A DNA stretch of 64,000 nt from Parasponia andersonii. Taxonomy: Eukaryota; Streptophyta; Magnoliopsida; Rosales; Cannabaceae. The stretch spans positions 136,357 to 200,356 of the forward strand of contig JXTB01000324.1 in the NCBI GenBank assembly GCA_002914805.1. Direction: 5' to 3'. The notes beneath the pieces are model-generated. The model was not told the origin of the DNA, did not search any database, and worked only from the letters and a program-made list of their open reading frames with translations. Positions 52,232-64,000 of this stretch are shown here, piece by piece. Within the stretch, counting starts at the first letter, position 1; each line of letters begins with the position of its first letter. A program made the position numbers and the translations under genes.

Positions 52232-55200
52232 ATGTCCAACTCCGACCACAAACCACGCCCGCGTCCGGGACCATGGCCGCCGGCGCCGGAGGGTTCTGCC
52301 GCAATGCCGCCTTCTTCTTGGGCCAAGCGGACCGGGTTCAAGCCCAAGTTCTCCGGCGAGACCAATGCCAGTGATTCGGGCCAGATATCTTTGCCTCCAA
52401 GGCCCAGAGAGCCTGGACCCCAGCCCGATCTCGAAACCGGCAGGGCAAGACGGACGGCGACGGTTAATGGTCGAGCGGAGGGTGAGAAGGTTCTACAGCC
52501 GAAGCCGCTGGCGCCGCCTGCTCCGGCGCCGGAGAAAGAGAAGATGGTGAAGAAGAGGAGGGAAGCTGATGGAGTACCCATGAATTCGAGCAACGGTGCG
52601 AACGGGAATGGTGCGGCAGTGCCCGGTTCGGACCCGCCTTCGCAGCACCGGAGGCCGGCTCGGAGCGAAGAAGCGATCGATGTCTTGCCGCAGAGTGTTG
52701 ATGATGATGGGGTTATGGCTAGACACTCGCATATGAAGTACGAGCTCAGAGATACACCTGGGCTTGGTGGGTTTTTTTCTTTTTATTTGTTATAATTATA
52801 TAATCTTTTGATATTTTTCTAAAAGAAAACACCTTTATATATATATATATTTTAATTTAAGCGAAATCCAATTTTTATGGATAGTTTGAAATGGGTATTT
52901 GGTAACATTTGAAATTATGATTGGTTTTCTTGAAGAAATTATATTGGTTTTGTTTTTTTGTGATCATTTGGAGCTGACAGTGAATAGTTAAATATTTTCA
53001 TAAGTTGGAAATATTCGATTTTTTCTTCCTTTTTTTTTTTTTTTTTTTTAATTCTTTTAATTTGTACATTATTTCAGTTCCAATTGGTCTATATGGGTTC
53101 CAGCACTACTTGTCTATTTTGGGTTCGTTAATTCTCGTTCCGCTTGTCATAGTTTCGGCAATGGGTGGCACTCCTGTGAGTCTTTCATACAATTTCTTTT
53201 GAATATTTTCACTGTATGTAGGAGGATACTGACATGATTTAGTGGGTGTAGGAGGATACTGCAAATGTGGTATCAACAGTGCTGTTTGTTTCGGGAGTGA
53301 CCACGTTGTTGCATACTTCTTTTGGTTCGAGGTTACCCTTGATACAGGGTCCATCATTTGTTTTCCTGGCTCCTGCCTTAGCGATAATCAACTCCCCGGA
53401 ATTTCGAGGACTCAATGGAAATGTATGTTTCAATTCTTGTGCATTTTGTTTGAGTTAAAATATGCAATAGTGTTGTGGTCCTCTTTTGTTATGTTTATCT
53501 TCTCTACATTGGAAAGTGGCTTAAATGCAAAACATCATTGTCTTATTGTCAAAACTAAATATCTACATTTACTGCAAGCTTTCTGCAATAAAGGAGAGAG
53601 CATTGAACAATTTTAAATCGTAAAATTGAATACAGGGTTCATTGGAAGAACAATTTAATAGGTTAATGTTTTAAGTACCTGAAATATCTTTTTTCGGATT
53701 TGTACTTAGTTAAAAATAAAAATAGGATAAGTTGTTTGTGTCCCAACTTCCGTGACTAGAGACCAAGTTCCTTAATTTTCTAAAATGTAGTTTAATATCA
53801 AAGCACATGAACTCTAAAATAGCTTCAAGCAAGTCCAAAAAAATAGTGCACATTACTTCTTTCATGTTGTGTATTGTGTTTCGTGTTCCTGTTTATAGGC
53901 TATGAAACTGAGTCTACTAAGTTATTAGGAGAAAGTTAGGGAATTTTTTTTGGGGGCCCATAAGATGGTATAGGATGCTTCGAATTCTCTTTTTTTGTTT
54001 TTAATTTGAGTTTTCGCTGTTTTCATTTCACATGGTATTCATAATTTACATTGAAAATAACTGACTTCTGCCAGTCTATTTAATTTATTTGTTTGAGTTT
54101 CAATGAGTTTTAACACTTGACATCGCAGAGTTTCAAGCATATCATGAAGGAGCTACAGGGGGCTGTAATTATAGCTTCAGCATTCCAAGCAATACTTGGA
54201 TATAGTGGATTGATGTCATTATTTTTGAGGTATGATTTTTATCTTTACAGTTCCATTGATTGATATTTTTGTCCGTAGAAATCTATGAAGTCAGTTATTT
54301 AATGTTTTACTTTGAAATACTTCTAATACCATTACCATATTAGAGTCATCAGTGAGTTTGAATACATCGATTATCAATTAGAAATTAGTTACTTTTTTTT
54401 TTTTTTTCTCTGTTACAGTGTGATAAACAAAATATAAATTGTTTGTTGGTCTTTACTATTGAAATATTTTCAACTTCTTTATTGATGATATTGCATTATA
54501 GAATGAGCTAAACGAGGTTTCTTATCAACAAAGGAGAGGGGGGGGGGGGAGGAGAATGAGCTTAATGAGGAGCAGGAGTTATTCAAGATATCTATGCTTA
54601 CTCAATAGCTTAAGATCTTATAATGAAAGTGTCAAATGGTTGGTTGTTTTATTTGCTTGAGAACATATTGCAAATAGTGTATATCACCTGCCTGTTATAT
54701 AGAGAAGTCGACTGTAAGCGTAAGAAATGTGGGGACTGGGAGTGACTCTGTTTGTGATTCTAATCTTTGTATGGGTCTAGTTCTGGGTTGCAACTGATTT
54801 TATGTGTCCTCTTCTTAACTCATGAATAGTTCTATACCTAAAGGGCTCAGGTCTTTATGTGAGTGAACTTTTGTATGGAATACATGACGTGAATTTCTTA
54901 TGCATCTATAGGATAGAAGGTTTGTTATTTATTTTATTTTATGTTTTATGCTGTTGAAAGGAGTGTGGTTGAGAAACACCACTAACAAAATTGAATTGTT
55001 ACCAGTACAGCTTAAAGTCAATGTGTCTTATGGGTGGTAACTTTAACATACGAGTAGAAAGTTGGTTAAATAGATAGATTTTGGTTTCGATTGGTTGACC
55101 CTTAGCACAAACTAGAAAGTTGGTTAGAAAAATCCATTTAATAACAAGCTAAGTGAGCAGATCTTTAAACAAAAGTACAATGCATTACTGTAGCACTGAG

Positions 55201-58200
55201 AAAACAAATAATTGCTCAAATCTCAAAGTAACAAAAATTATTGCCAGAACTCAGGTTGCTGCTGGTTCTTACTTTTATGTGTGTGAAGGATTATTTTTTA
55301 GAAAAGAATCCAGTTTATGGGGTTGTGTACTTGTATTTTTATTGTTTAGGAGGTCTGAGTAAAAATCAGCTCAAGTCTCTCACATATTAGTCTTAAAAGC
55401 ACAGTATTTAAAGTCTGAGTTTGGAGCCTGGCCGAGGTGGACCTTTGGTCCGGTTCGGTGCGGGAGTCGGTTATCTCCCTGACCTCCCCACCCCCCACCC
55501 CCTCCAAAAAAAAAACAAAAAAAAAGTATTGGACATTTTCGTATTTTCAAAAATTCTCCTACTTTTGCCCCTCTATAATCCTCAAAATTGAAAAGGTCAT
55601 CCATATGACAAAAGCACACCTTGAAATAAGCTAGATGTGATCCATTGAACCCCAAAAGTGATAGCTCCATTGTCCAAGCTCTAAAGTTGATCGTCAATCT
55701 GTGCAAAGTCAATCAACAGGCATTTATTTTCTNAAGAAAAAGAAAAAGATAAAAAAAAGAGAAGTCATCTTAGTTGGTGATTTTCTGTGCCAAATGCTTT
55801 TCAATGGGAAATACAACTGTTATGCCCTTTGCAATGAATTGAAAAGTTTCTTATCTTTCTTGTGTGCAAAAAATAAAGATAAAAAATAAAAACATAACAC
55901 TACAGTGGATGATTCCAAATGCTCTTCATTGGGATATAACATACAACTCCAATGCACTTTGCAATGATTTGTAAAACGTTATAGCTTCATAGTTGCATTT
56001 CTTAGGCTCACCCAATTTCAGTTTTTAAACTGCCGACTTTATTTTGGCCATTTTATTTCGGTCATCAGTTATTGAATTAGTTCTTGAGTTAGTGTTTTCT
56101 GGCCTTCACATGTTAGCTTGTTTAAGGTGAATCAGCCTGGATTTTGTTTGTACTTTATTCTTATGGAAATTATGTACTGTATTAACTTTTCGATTGGCTA
56201 TAAGCAATTTTGTTTATCCATGCCTAACTTGGGTAATTTGCTTTCCTCTTTAGGTTGATCAATCCAGTTGTCGTGTCACCAACAATTGCTGCAGTTGGAC
56301 TTTCATTTTACAGTTATGGTTTTCCTCTTGTTGGTAACTGTCTTGAGATTGGAGCAGTGCAGATATTATTGGTGGTTTTATTCTCTCTTGTAAGTTTAAT
56401 GAAGCTAATCTTGGTGGAAAATGTTTCTCATCGTGACAATTTTGTTTTTTATTAAGTTTTGTCACTGGAAAATGTTAATTTCTCTTTCTGCAGTACCTGC
56501 GGAAGGTATCCATACTTGGGCATCGCATATTTCTAATATATGCTGTAAGTTAACAATTTTTACCATGGTTTTGTTTTATTCCTGCAAAACAATTGCTTAT
56601 CCCCCTGTAAGATTGATGTGTTTGTTCCACATAATTGCTAGGTTCCATTGGGTCTGGCGATTACATGGGCCGCCGCTTTCTTACTGACTGAAACTGGAGC
56701 TTATAGCTATAAAGGTTGTGATATAAATGTACCTGCCTCAAATATAATAGCTGAACATTGCAGAAAGCATGTTTCAAGGATGAAGCACTGTCGAATTGAT
56801 ACTTCTCATGCATTGAAATCTTCACCGTGGTTTAGGTTCCCTTATCCATTACAATGGGGTACTCCTGTCTTCACCTGGAAAATGACTTTTGTTACGTGTG
56901 TGGTCTCTATAATCGCTTCTGTGGATTCGGTTAGTCTCTTGTTTATTAAGAATAGATTCTTGGATTTAATGGTTTTTGTTTTATAATTTTAGCTTGTATG
57001 TTGTATTTTCTTTTCAAGTACATTGAATGATTATTTAATAAAATTATAATCTCATGACGTAGAACCAAGGGAGAAAAGACGAGAGAAGAGAGAAGAAACT
57101 AGAGAGAAATAGAGGAATTTTTAAAGAAGAAACTAGAGAGAAATAGAGGAATTTAGAGATAGAAAGAGAACAAGAGAGAGAGAAAGAGAAGAATCTTAGA
57201 GAGAGAAACTAGGTAGTTTATAATTTCATAACAAGTCTGACTAATAACGAGCACAACTAGGCTTACTTATAGTTAGGCAAATAATAAGTAATAAATCAAC
57301 TAGGAAACTAATTTTAGGAATTTAAAACATACTAGAACTCTAATAACTCAAAATAAAATAGAACTTGATAATAATTATAATAATAATAAAATGTCCCCAT
57401 TAATTATAATATGAAATGCTTATTATTTCTATCTTGTTCCTTATCATTTCATCTATTGAATTCATTATATTTATCTGTTTGAAAAATCAGAAGAACTTTT
57501 TAGGCCGGGTGAATATTTATTTCGATTGATTGATGGATGATTGGATGTGAACCATATCCCATTGGAGAGTGGTGCTTACATTGGCCCATTAGAGAGTGTG
57601 TGCTTACATTGGAGTATAATGCTTGTTTTAGTTTGAGAGAAAGTAAACAACGTTTGGGATTAAAGAGGTTGTAGTCTAGAACATAACTAGGTGGTGGGAG
57701 TTGAAAGAAGCAATGAAATTTTTGTTTTAGTTATGATATTTTTTTATGATTGTTAGCTCTGGAAGTCAGTCTGATTGCAATGTAATAATGCATGTGACAC
57801 AGATCCCGATATCATTTACATATAGGCCAAGGAATCTGTATGCATGATGTGTTTGAACTAATGTTACTAATTTACAGATGAGGAAAATATTTTTGAAGTT
57901 TGGCGTGATTGTATTTTTACATGCTTTTGAATTCATTGAACTATTTTGTATTACTGTTTTGGTGCTTTCTTATCCCCTTAAAGTTGCCCTGATTTAGATT
58001 TTATGCAAGTATCATGTATGGTTCCCTGAGACTGTAAATAGATTCAGTAATTATCTTAATAAAAGTACTAAATCTTTTTTTTAGTATTTTTTTGCTTCTT
58101 GTTGGAAGTTCTTTACTTGATGTGTCCACTTAAATTGTGCAGCTGCATTGTTTCAAGGTTTGCTTTGTATTGAAATTTTCAGGTTGGCTCATACCATGCT

Positions 58201-60044
58201 TCTTCGTTGTTGGTGGCATCTAGACCTCCTACCCCCGGAGTTCTTAGTCGAGGGATTGGTTTGGAAGGTCTTTCAAGTGTCTTGGCTGGTTTATGGGGTA
58301 CAGGAACTGGATCCACAACATTGACAGAAAATGTGCACACTATTGCTGTGACTAAAATGGGAAGTCGTAGGGCAGTTGAATTAGGTGCATGCGTTTTGAT
58401 AGTCTTATCCCTAGTTGGTGAGTTTTGATAAATAAGCTTCTGTTTCAATATTTGTTGATATAACCAAGTGCAAAATGTCTAGATGCTGTAGTCACAGGTG
58501 TTTGAATCAGACGTCTGCCCAGTGTATTTCTTTTGCCTGTTTTCTCTGTAAACACAACTCAGATTTTCTGCCCCTAACCCACCAAAATAAGAAATAGACA
58601 CAAACATCATGTGAATAGTCTTTTCTTACTAGGTCTTATAATTCGTCAAATGAGATAGAAAGTGACAAATAAAAAACTAATTTCTTTTAAGTTATCTCCT
58701 TAGTTTACTGTAGTGATTTGGAATATTGAATTTAATTCTCACTGGTTAGATCTTGTGCTGATTGAACAAGGACTTCGTCTGTGGTTAGTATCACTTAAAC
58801 CAGTGAGCTAGAATTATTTGTATAATTGAATGTCACTTTAACTTGCCAAGGGAGAACGGAATACGCTGTGGCCAAATATTGTGCAACTAATTGACCATTG
58901 GGGTGCTAAAATTGGCCATTAGATCAACCATTGGGGTGCTAAAATTGGCCATTAGATCAACCTGGCCGATCCCAGCCAAAAAAAAAGTCATATTGCCCCC
59001 AGCATTTGCTTCATTTATGTCCTTATCATCGACTTTCAAATCCTTTGTTTTAAAGTGGGACTTTTAGTATGCCTTTTCTCCTTTCTGGGTATGATAATGG
59101 ATTTAATCTTGGGGATTCCACTACTGCTTGCACAACCTGGATGTTGGGTCGTTTAAGAATGGACACCATATTTTCGTTGCTGACACCATGTTTTTGTTGC
59201 TTACTTTTGAATGTTATTAACTGCTTTGTCTTACTATAGAATTCTACTTTACATGCAGGTAAAGTTGGAGGCTTCATTGCCTCAATCCCCGAAGTCATGG
59301 TTGCTGCTCTTCTATGCTTCATGTGGGCAATGCTTGCTGCGTTAGGTTTGTCAAATCTACGATATAGTGAGGCTGGGAGCTCTCGAAATATTATCATAGT
59401 TGGGCTATCTTTGTTCTTCTCACTTTCAGTACCGGCTTACTTTCAGCAATATGGGATCTCTCCAAACTCCAACTTGTCTGTTCCAAGTTATTTTCAACCT
59501 TACATTGTTGCTTCCCATGGACCCTTCCGTAGCAACTATGGAGGGGTATGTTCCTAACTGACCTTTCTCTGATCCTAAATAAAAAGTGTTGAATGATAAA
59601 CACCCAAAAACTACATATCCTATGATAAATGACAGAAATATTTCGAAATATTTCCTTACCCTCTTTCTGTTCTTTCATTTGGGGCACGATTTTTTTAGAA
59701 ATCATACGTAGGTCCTGCTTCTGTCATTTACCAAGCAAATTAAAGTCTTTTGATTGCAGCTGTCACATTGTATAAGCAAACATAATAGTGGATGAGGCCT
59801 AACTGATTTCTTATCTTTGCAGGTGAACTTTGTCATGAACACACTGCTATCTTTACACATGGTGATTGCATTTCTTGTGGCTGTTATTCTGGATAACACG
59901 GTACCAGGCAGTCGGCAAGAACGTGGGGTGTATGTATGGTCTGAATCAGAGGTGGCACAAAGAGAGCCTGCTGTTACTAAAGACTATGAGTTGCCCTTCA
60001 GAATTGGTCGAATATTCCGATGGGTGAAATGGGTTGGCCTGTAA
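52232..60044 (+). CDS. Nucleobase-ascorbate transporter, NAT11/NAT12 type (ten exons)
   Basis: A membrane transporter of the NAT/NCS2 family (xanthine/uracil permease fold, normally about 12-14 membrane spans). Coding exons are 52232-52766, 53078-53175, 53252-53422, 54129-54229, 56254-56389, 56494-56544, 56642-56929, 58183-58417, 59259-59545 and 59823-60044. All introns are GT-AG with agreeing phases, giving 707 residues. Residues 1-178 are a long hydrophilic Pro/Arg-rich N-terminal extension, the mark of the NAT11/12 subgroup. The membrane core begins at VPIGLYGFQHYLS with the family QH pair at 187-188. TGTGSTTLTENVHTIAVTK (residues 501-518) occupies the NAT signature position, with ENVH where most members have a QN-x-G pattern. 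The C-terminus ends in a charged tail after the last span. Substrate is not predictable; the subgroup's substrates are unproven to my knowledge. Start chosen at the first ATG in the coding frame. Confidence 0.95.
53216..53262 (+). repeat. Duplicated splice-acceptor/exon-start sequence in the NAT gene
   Basis: The 15-base string TGTAGGAGGATACTG occurs twice, at about 53216-53230 and 53248-53262. The second copy is the used acceptor plus the first codons of exon 3 (GAG GAT ACT). Splicing at the first copy would read GAG GAT ACT GAC ATG ATT TAG and terminate at once. Intron 2 is only 76 bp. Confidence 0.85.
57091..57154 (+). repeat. Tandem duplication in NAT intron 7
   Basis: A 30-base unit starting AGAAGAAACTAGAGAGAAAT occurs at 57091-57120 and again at 57125-57154. 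It lies in a GA-rich stretch of the intron (about 57060-57200). Confidence 0.85.
58894..58959 (+). repeat. Perfect 33-bp tandem duplication in NAT intron 8
   Basis: Two exact adjacent copies of a unit starting ACCATTGGGGTGCTAAAATT, at 58894-58926 and 58927-58959. It is intronic with no evident effect on splicing. Confidence 0.92.
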
Positions 60045-61479
60045 CAGTAAGGATTTTCTTGTTGTAGATGATTATCAGTGTCAAGCTTCTTGACGGCCAC
60101 TCCGCGGGAATGATAGTACTGTATGGTGATTGGTGATTATGATTGCAATTCTTGGACTCTAATGCTAAATCATCGGTCTGAAAAGTGGTTGTTTCCCACG
60201 TGAAGGTACGCCTTAGTATTATAGGTCTTGCAGAGATATTTGTGTACATTCGAGGAAACAAGGATCTGGTTGTGTTGTAATTTTAGATTATGAACATTGT
60301 ATCTAGCGTTTAGTCATTCTAAAATATCCAGCGGGACCTTTTTCATGTGGTTGGGAGAGCTTTGGCATCATGTATATGTAAAATATTTTTGTTGGAACGG
60401 TTCCTTTCACGAGTGGTGGATTGTCAATGGAAACAAGGGTAAGATTCATTGTGAAAGTGAGAACTGCATCGTCTGAGTTTGTTTTTTTTTTTGTTTTTTT
60501 TGTTTTTTTGTTTTTTCTCTTGTAGATATTTATGATATCCATATATTTTGTAGAATTTGTATCGACTAACTGCTGAAGCTTCGAAAATTCTGTTTCTAGA
60601 GTATGACCCTTGACTCAAGTTAAAATCACAAAATTCATTTAGCCTGGGAAAAATAATTGGAATTGGCCCAATTCGCAGAATTAGAAGCATTTGCACAATT
60701 TTCTTGAATTAAGACTTTATGCCAAAACCCGTAATGCCATTGGGTGCATTCTGGTTCTGTACAAGGCAAATATTAGTTAAAGCTAATTTAGTGTTAGAGC
60801 AAAGGGTTAGAGCTTAGACTCGATTAGAGGTATTTTGATTCGTTACAGGTTTCAGCCAGAGAATTTGCACATCAGTATATGTCCACTTTGAGCATGTTCT
60901 TGTTACTCGTATTGTTGTTAAAATCGTCGTTTAATTCGTTATTGTTGTTACCTTTACGTTTTCAATTATCTTTATGTTATCTTCATATATCATTTTCATA
61001 TCCTTAAAACTAGTTTATCATCAATATTATTATGTTACTCTATTAGCATTTATTAGTACTGCTATTGTAATTATTATTTTACTGTTACTATTTCATTACT
61101 ATCGTTTTTTATTATTATGTTGCTATTATTATTAGAGTAAATTCTAAAAGAATATTTTGGGTAATCTGCAATTTGACAATAAAAATAGTACATTAAGATT
61201 ATAGATTTGTGAAAATTCATACCTTATGTGGACTTATTGAATTCACAATGTGTGAATTTTAGTTAAAAATTCATTCAAGGTATGAATTTTCACAAAGAAT
61301 TCATTTAAGGTATGAATTTACTTGAATTCATTTAACTAAAAGAATTTATACCTTAAATCTTAAATTGACTTGAAAAGGGCTAATGACAAGCTGAACTAGA
61401 ATTTCATACTCGCCATTCTCAGCTCTTTGGGGGTGCCCTAGTCGATTCCATTCTTGGGTCAAGAGCTGCATCACAACTT
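60045..61479 (+). other. NAT 3' UTR and gene-free stretch
   Basis: The first several hundred bases are the probable 3' UTR of the transporter gene. Further on, about 61195-61360 contains several copies of AAGGTATGAATT and its complement AATTCATACCTT, a small cluster of direct and inverted repeats of unknown origin. No gene is supported. Confidence 0.5.
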
Positions 61480-62930
61480 TATCACTAGACTTACTCTTAA
61501 ATGGAAGTGTGCTTGGAAAAATTAATCAATCCTACCAGAGGGTTTAGGCAAGGCGACCAACTATCCCTTTTTTTTTTTGGGTTCATTCTGGCAGCAGAGA
61601 CTGTTTCTAGATTGATTGAGAAGATTTGTGAGTCAAACAGATCCCATGGTATCTCTATATTCAGGGATGGTCCTCCCTCCCATCCCATCCCATCCCATCC
61701 CATCCCATCACTCACCTCTTTTTGGGCAGACGATATCGTGCTTTTTGGATGTGCTAAAGTAGATGAAGCTATGGCAATATGGGAATGCAGACTTTCATCT
61801 TAATCATCAACTGTCTCGACTCAAAACTGGCATGGTGGAAATCTAAAACTCTCTCCAAAGCATGTCGCGCCACTATGGTTAAACCGGTAGCCTTTGCTCT
61901 CCTTATCTGTGCGCCATGCAATCCAATGACTCCTTAGCCAACAAACTGGACTCCATAGCTGGTAAGTTCTGGTGGGGGCACTCCACATCCTTTAAAGGTT
62001 TAATTTTAAAAGCTTGGGCTCCCTCTTTATGCCAAAATCTATGTGGGGTTTGGGCTTCAGGAAGTCTACGGAGATGAATACAGCCTTGATTGCCAAAATA
62101 GAGTTGGCAACTCCTCACGGGACATAACTCACTTGGCTGCCAAGTATTAAGGGCTAAATATCTGAGAGTTGAAGAGTTCCAGACCAGCTGCATGAGAAAT
62201 GAAGACTCCTGGTTTTGGAAATCAATCTTAAGGGGCCGGACAAGTGGTTTCCTTCATGTGGAAGGGTCCATGGGTTCCTTCTAACCGGTACCATCAGGAA
62301 TATCAAAGTGCTGGGTTTATGTACTCTGCGAAGTTTAGAACTAGTTTTGGAACTTGGAATACAGCGAGCTCAAACAATGCTTTGACACAGAAGCTAAATT
62401 CATCTTTACCCCTTTATGGGATGGGTAAAGGTGAATTTTCATATCGTAATGGAGAAAAATGAGGTGATGCTAGTAGCCGTGGTAGGTCGAGATCATGAGG
62501 GATCAATCCGTTTTGATGCAACTGAAAAATTCTGTCCTGTTAGCACTCTGCTGGCTAAAGCTATGGCCGCCCTCTTTGCTATAAAGGAGGCCAATTTAAT
62601 GAACTACTCGTGCTTCATAATAGAAGGGGATAATCAAACTGTGATTTACAATCTTAATGGTGAGGAATTTAATTAGGAGATGGCTAACTCAGTTGCTAGC
62701 CTTAAGGAGCTCGTGAACCAGTTTATGGGTTGCTCTTCTGAATGTATTAGTAGAATGTCACTTTTATACACACAATCTAGCCAAGTGGACTCTTTATTGT
62801 AATTTTGAAGGGGAGCTCAACGTTTGTGATGTTCCCCTTGTTGTCTTTTGTAACCTCTGAGTGTGTTTCCGCTTGATTTGGGAGCCTATTTCTTTTGCAA
62901 TGAACTACGATATTTACCCAAAAAAATAGA
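61480..62930 (+). pseudogene. 5'-truncated LINE retrotransposon, frame-broken
   Basis: The 3' part of a plant non-LTR (L1-type) element. An RT fragment reads PTRGFRQGDQLS and FILAAETVSRLI, followed by ADDIVLFG (the F/Y-ADD box, here WADD). Downstream, in shifting frames, are LDSIAGKFWWGHSTSFKGL, MWGLGFRKSTEMNTALIAK and LRAKYLRVEEFQTSCMRNED, the usual post-RT region of plant LINEs. An RNase-H-like domain then reads VAVVGRDHEGSIRF, LLAKAMAALFAIKEA and CFIIEGDNQTVIYNL (about 62416-62676). Stops and frameshifts separate these blocks, so the copy is dead. The 3' end, with a short A run near 62920-62930, fits a LINE tail. The endonuclease and N-terminal part are absent. The domain order agrees with one degenerate insertion. 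Confidence 0.85.
61676..61710 (+). repeat. (CATCC)n pentanucleotide repeat inside the LINE reverse transcriptase
   Basis: Six CATCC-type units lie between ISIFRDGP and the ADD box, adding a PSHPIPSHPIPS-like stretch. Related LINE proteins have only a few residues at this point, so the repeat is an expansion after or at insertion. Confidence 0.85.
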
Positions 62931-64000
62931 AAATGTATGTACATTTGCATAGATAGTTACATATAGATACGCATGGTCCAGTCTCAAGGAGTCTGTCCTT
63001 TAATTCAATCCAAGATTCAGTTTCTATAATTAAGTCTCTTTAAACTTTAAACCATAACAGGTTCACTGATTTTTGTCTAAAGACCTTGATAATCAAGTTT
63101 TGTCAACTTCTAAGTTCCAACTCAATTGTTGTTCTTATCAAACCCATTTCTGGTTTAACTCCTTTTTTTTATCTGACTTAATAGATGAAGCCAGACCTAC
63201 AAAAAGTGCCGCCCGACCTGAAGCGGATTGGACCAGAAGTTTAAATGACAAGGCCCAACCCCACCCAGGGTAGGATCAATCTAGAAATGTTAATATAGGT
63301 CGGACTTTATCGGAAAGCTCACATTCCGAATAAAAAACACAGTATTGGGCCGGCCCGTAATATATAGTAGAGGTCCGACTGAGCCTTTCTATTGACCCAC
63401 ATTTAATTTTTCTATATATAATTTTAAATATATTTCTTAATTAAAATTTTAAAAAATCTTAGTTAAATATTTTTATTTATATGTTTTTAATATTATTTAT
63501 TTACTAATTTTTTTTTATTTTCAATTTATTCAAATTTTAAAAGAATATGAATAGGTTTTAGACCTGTTTTGATATGATACCTTGTCTGTTTGGTATTTAT
63601 TATCTTTTTATGTGTCTTTCTTTCTTTTTTTTTTTTTATGTTTAGTAGGTCGGTCAAGTTGTTTTGTGTGGGTATTTGTCAATTTCTGTTTGTGTTCTGT
63701 TGCTCTGGTGTGCTGCAGCATTGTGTTTTATGAAATTTTTGTTACTCCAATGTTTTCAGTATAGGAGATTAATTACCATAACTTTGATGTTGGGGATATC
63801 TGTTTCCTCCTGTTTTTATGTGTGCAATTTCAAATTTTTCTATGCACTAGAGCTATGGATTAGAGGACTTTAGGAAAGCTTGGGGAATCTTGAATAAGTG
63901 TGAGGGTTTAAGGTTCTAGAACTGATTTTATGAATCCCTTAAGACGAAATTTAGAAGACCAAATATGAGGACTTAGTACAGTTGAGACATATTAGAAGTA
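62931..64000. other. Gene-free stretch at the window end
   Basis: No supported gene. A segment at about 63190-63400 contains GGGCCGGCCCG-like sequence, seen at the ends of various plant transposons, but no complete element could be delimited. The last 400 bases are less AT-rich and could belong to a feature outside the window. Confidence 0.4.

Noticed and set aside
1..64000. CRISPR arrays, rRNA, bacterial-type operons or defence islands
   Set aside because: None seen. The window is plant nuclear DNA with intron-containing genes.
1..64000. Conserved plant microRNA precursors
   Set aside because: I looked for the mature sequences of the common conserved families by eye and saw no match; this is not an exhaustive search.

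Overview
This is nuclear DNA of a flowering plant, almost certainly a eudicot. It is strongly AT-rich, has long gene-free stretches, GT-AG introns of about 80 bp to 2 kb, many small inverted-repeat transposons and degraded retroelements, and four protein genes of plant-typical families. The species cannot be named from the sequence. Runs of N (8187-8192) and single Ns (13833, 26796, 28180, 55733) show a draft assembly. LAYOUT: 1-5849 holds no recognisable gene. 5850-6770 (minus) is an intronless DUF868 gene. 6771-21268 is a gene-poor desert with two long fold-back elements, a Tourist-like MITE and other MITE-type sequences. 21269-24142 (minus) is a nine-exon chloroplast-targeted phosphoglycerate-mutase-superfamily gene, the 2-carboxy-D-arabinitol-1-phosphatase type. 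24500-30010 is a nest of mobile DNA: a third fold-back element, a small MITE, a 1.3-kb direct repeat in two copies, an LTR-like block with its own TATA box, and an opposite-strand gypsy-type gag fragment with a promoter-like leader. 31478-38496 (plus) is a complete eight-exon autophagy gene ATG5, with a hAT-type MITE in its seventh intron. 38497-52231 is a second desert with two more MITEs. 52232-60044 (plus) is a complete ten-exon nucleobase-ascorbate transporter of the NAT11/NAT12 type. 61480-62930 is a 5'-truncated, frame-broken LINE. The rest has no identifiable gene. HOW THE GENES RELATE: they are independent eukaryotic transcription units, not an operon or defence island, and I see no shared pathway among the DUF868 protein, the phosphatase (Rubisco inhibitor metabolism), ATG5 (autophagosome formation) and the NAT transporter (membrane transport). 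I found no convincing previously undescribed system. The most informative structural features are the three long fold-back elements, two of them related; the 1.3-kb repeat whose boundary coincides with ambiguous bases; a predicted GC-AG intron; and a duplicated splice acceptor in the transporter gene.
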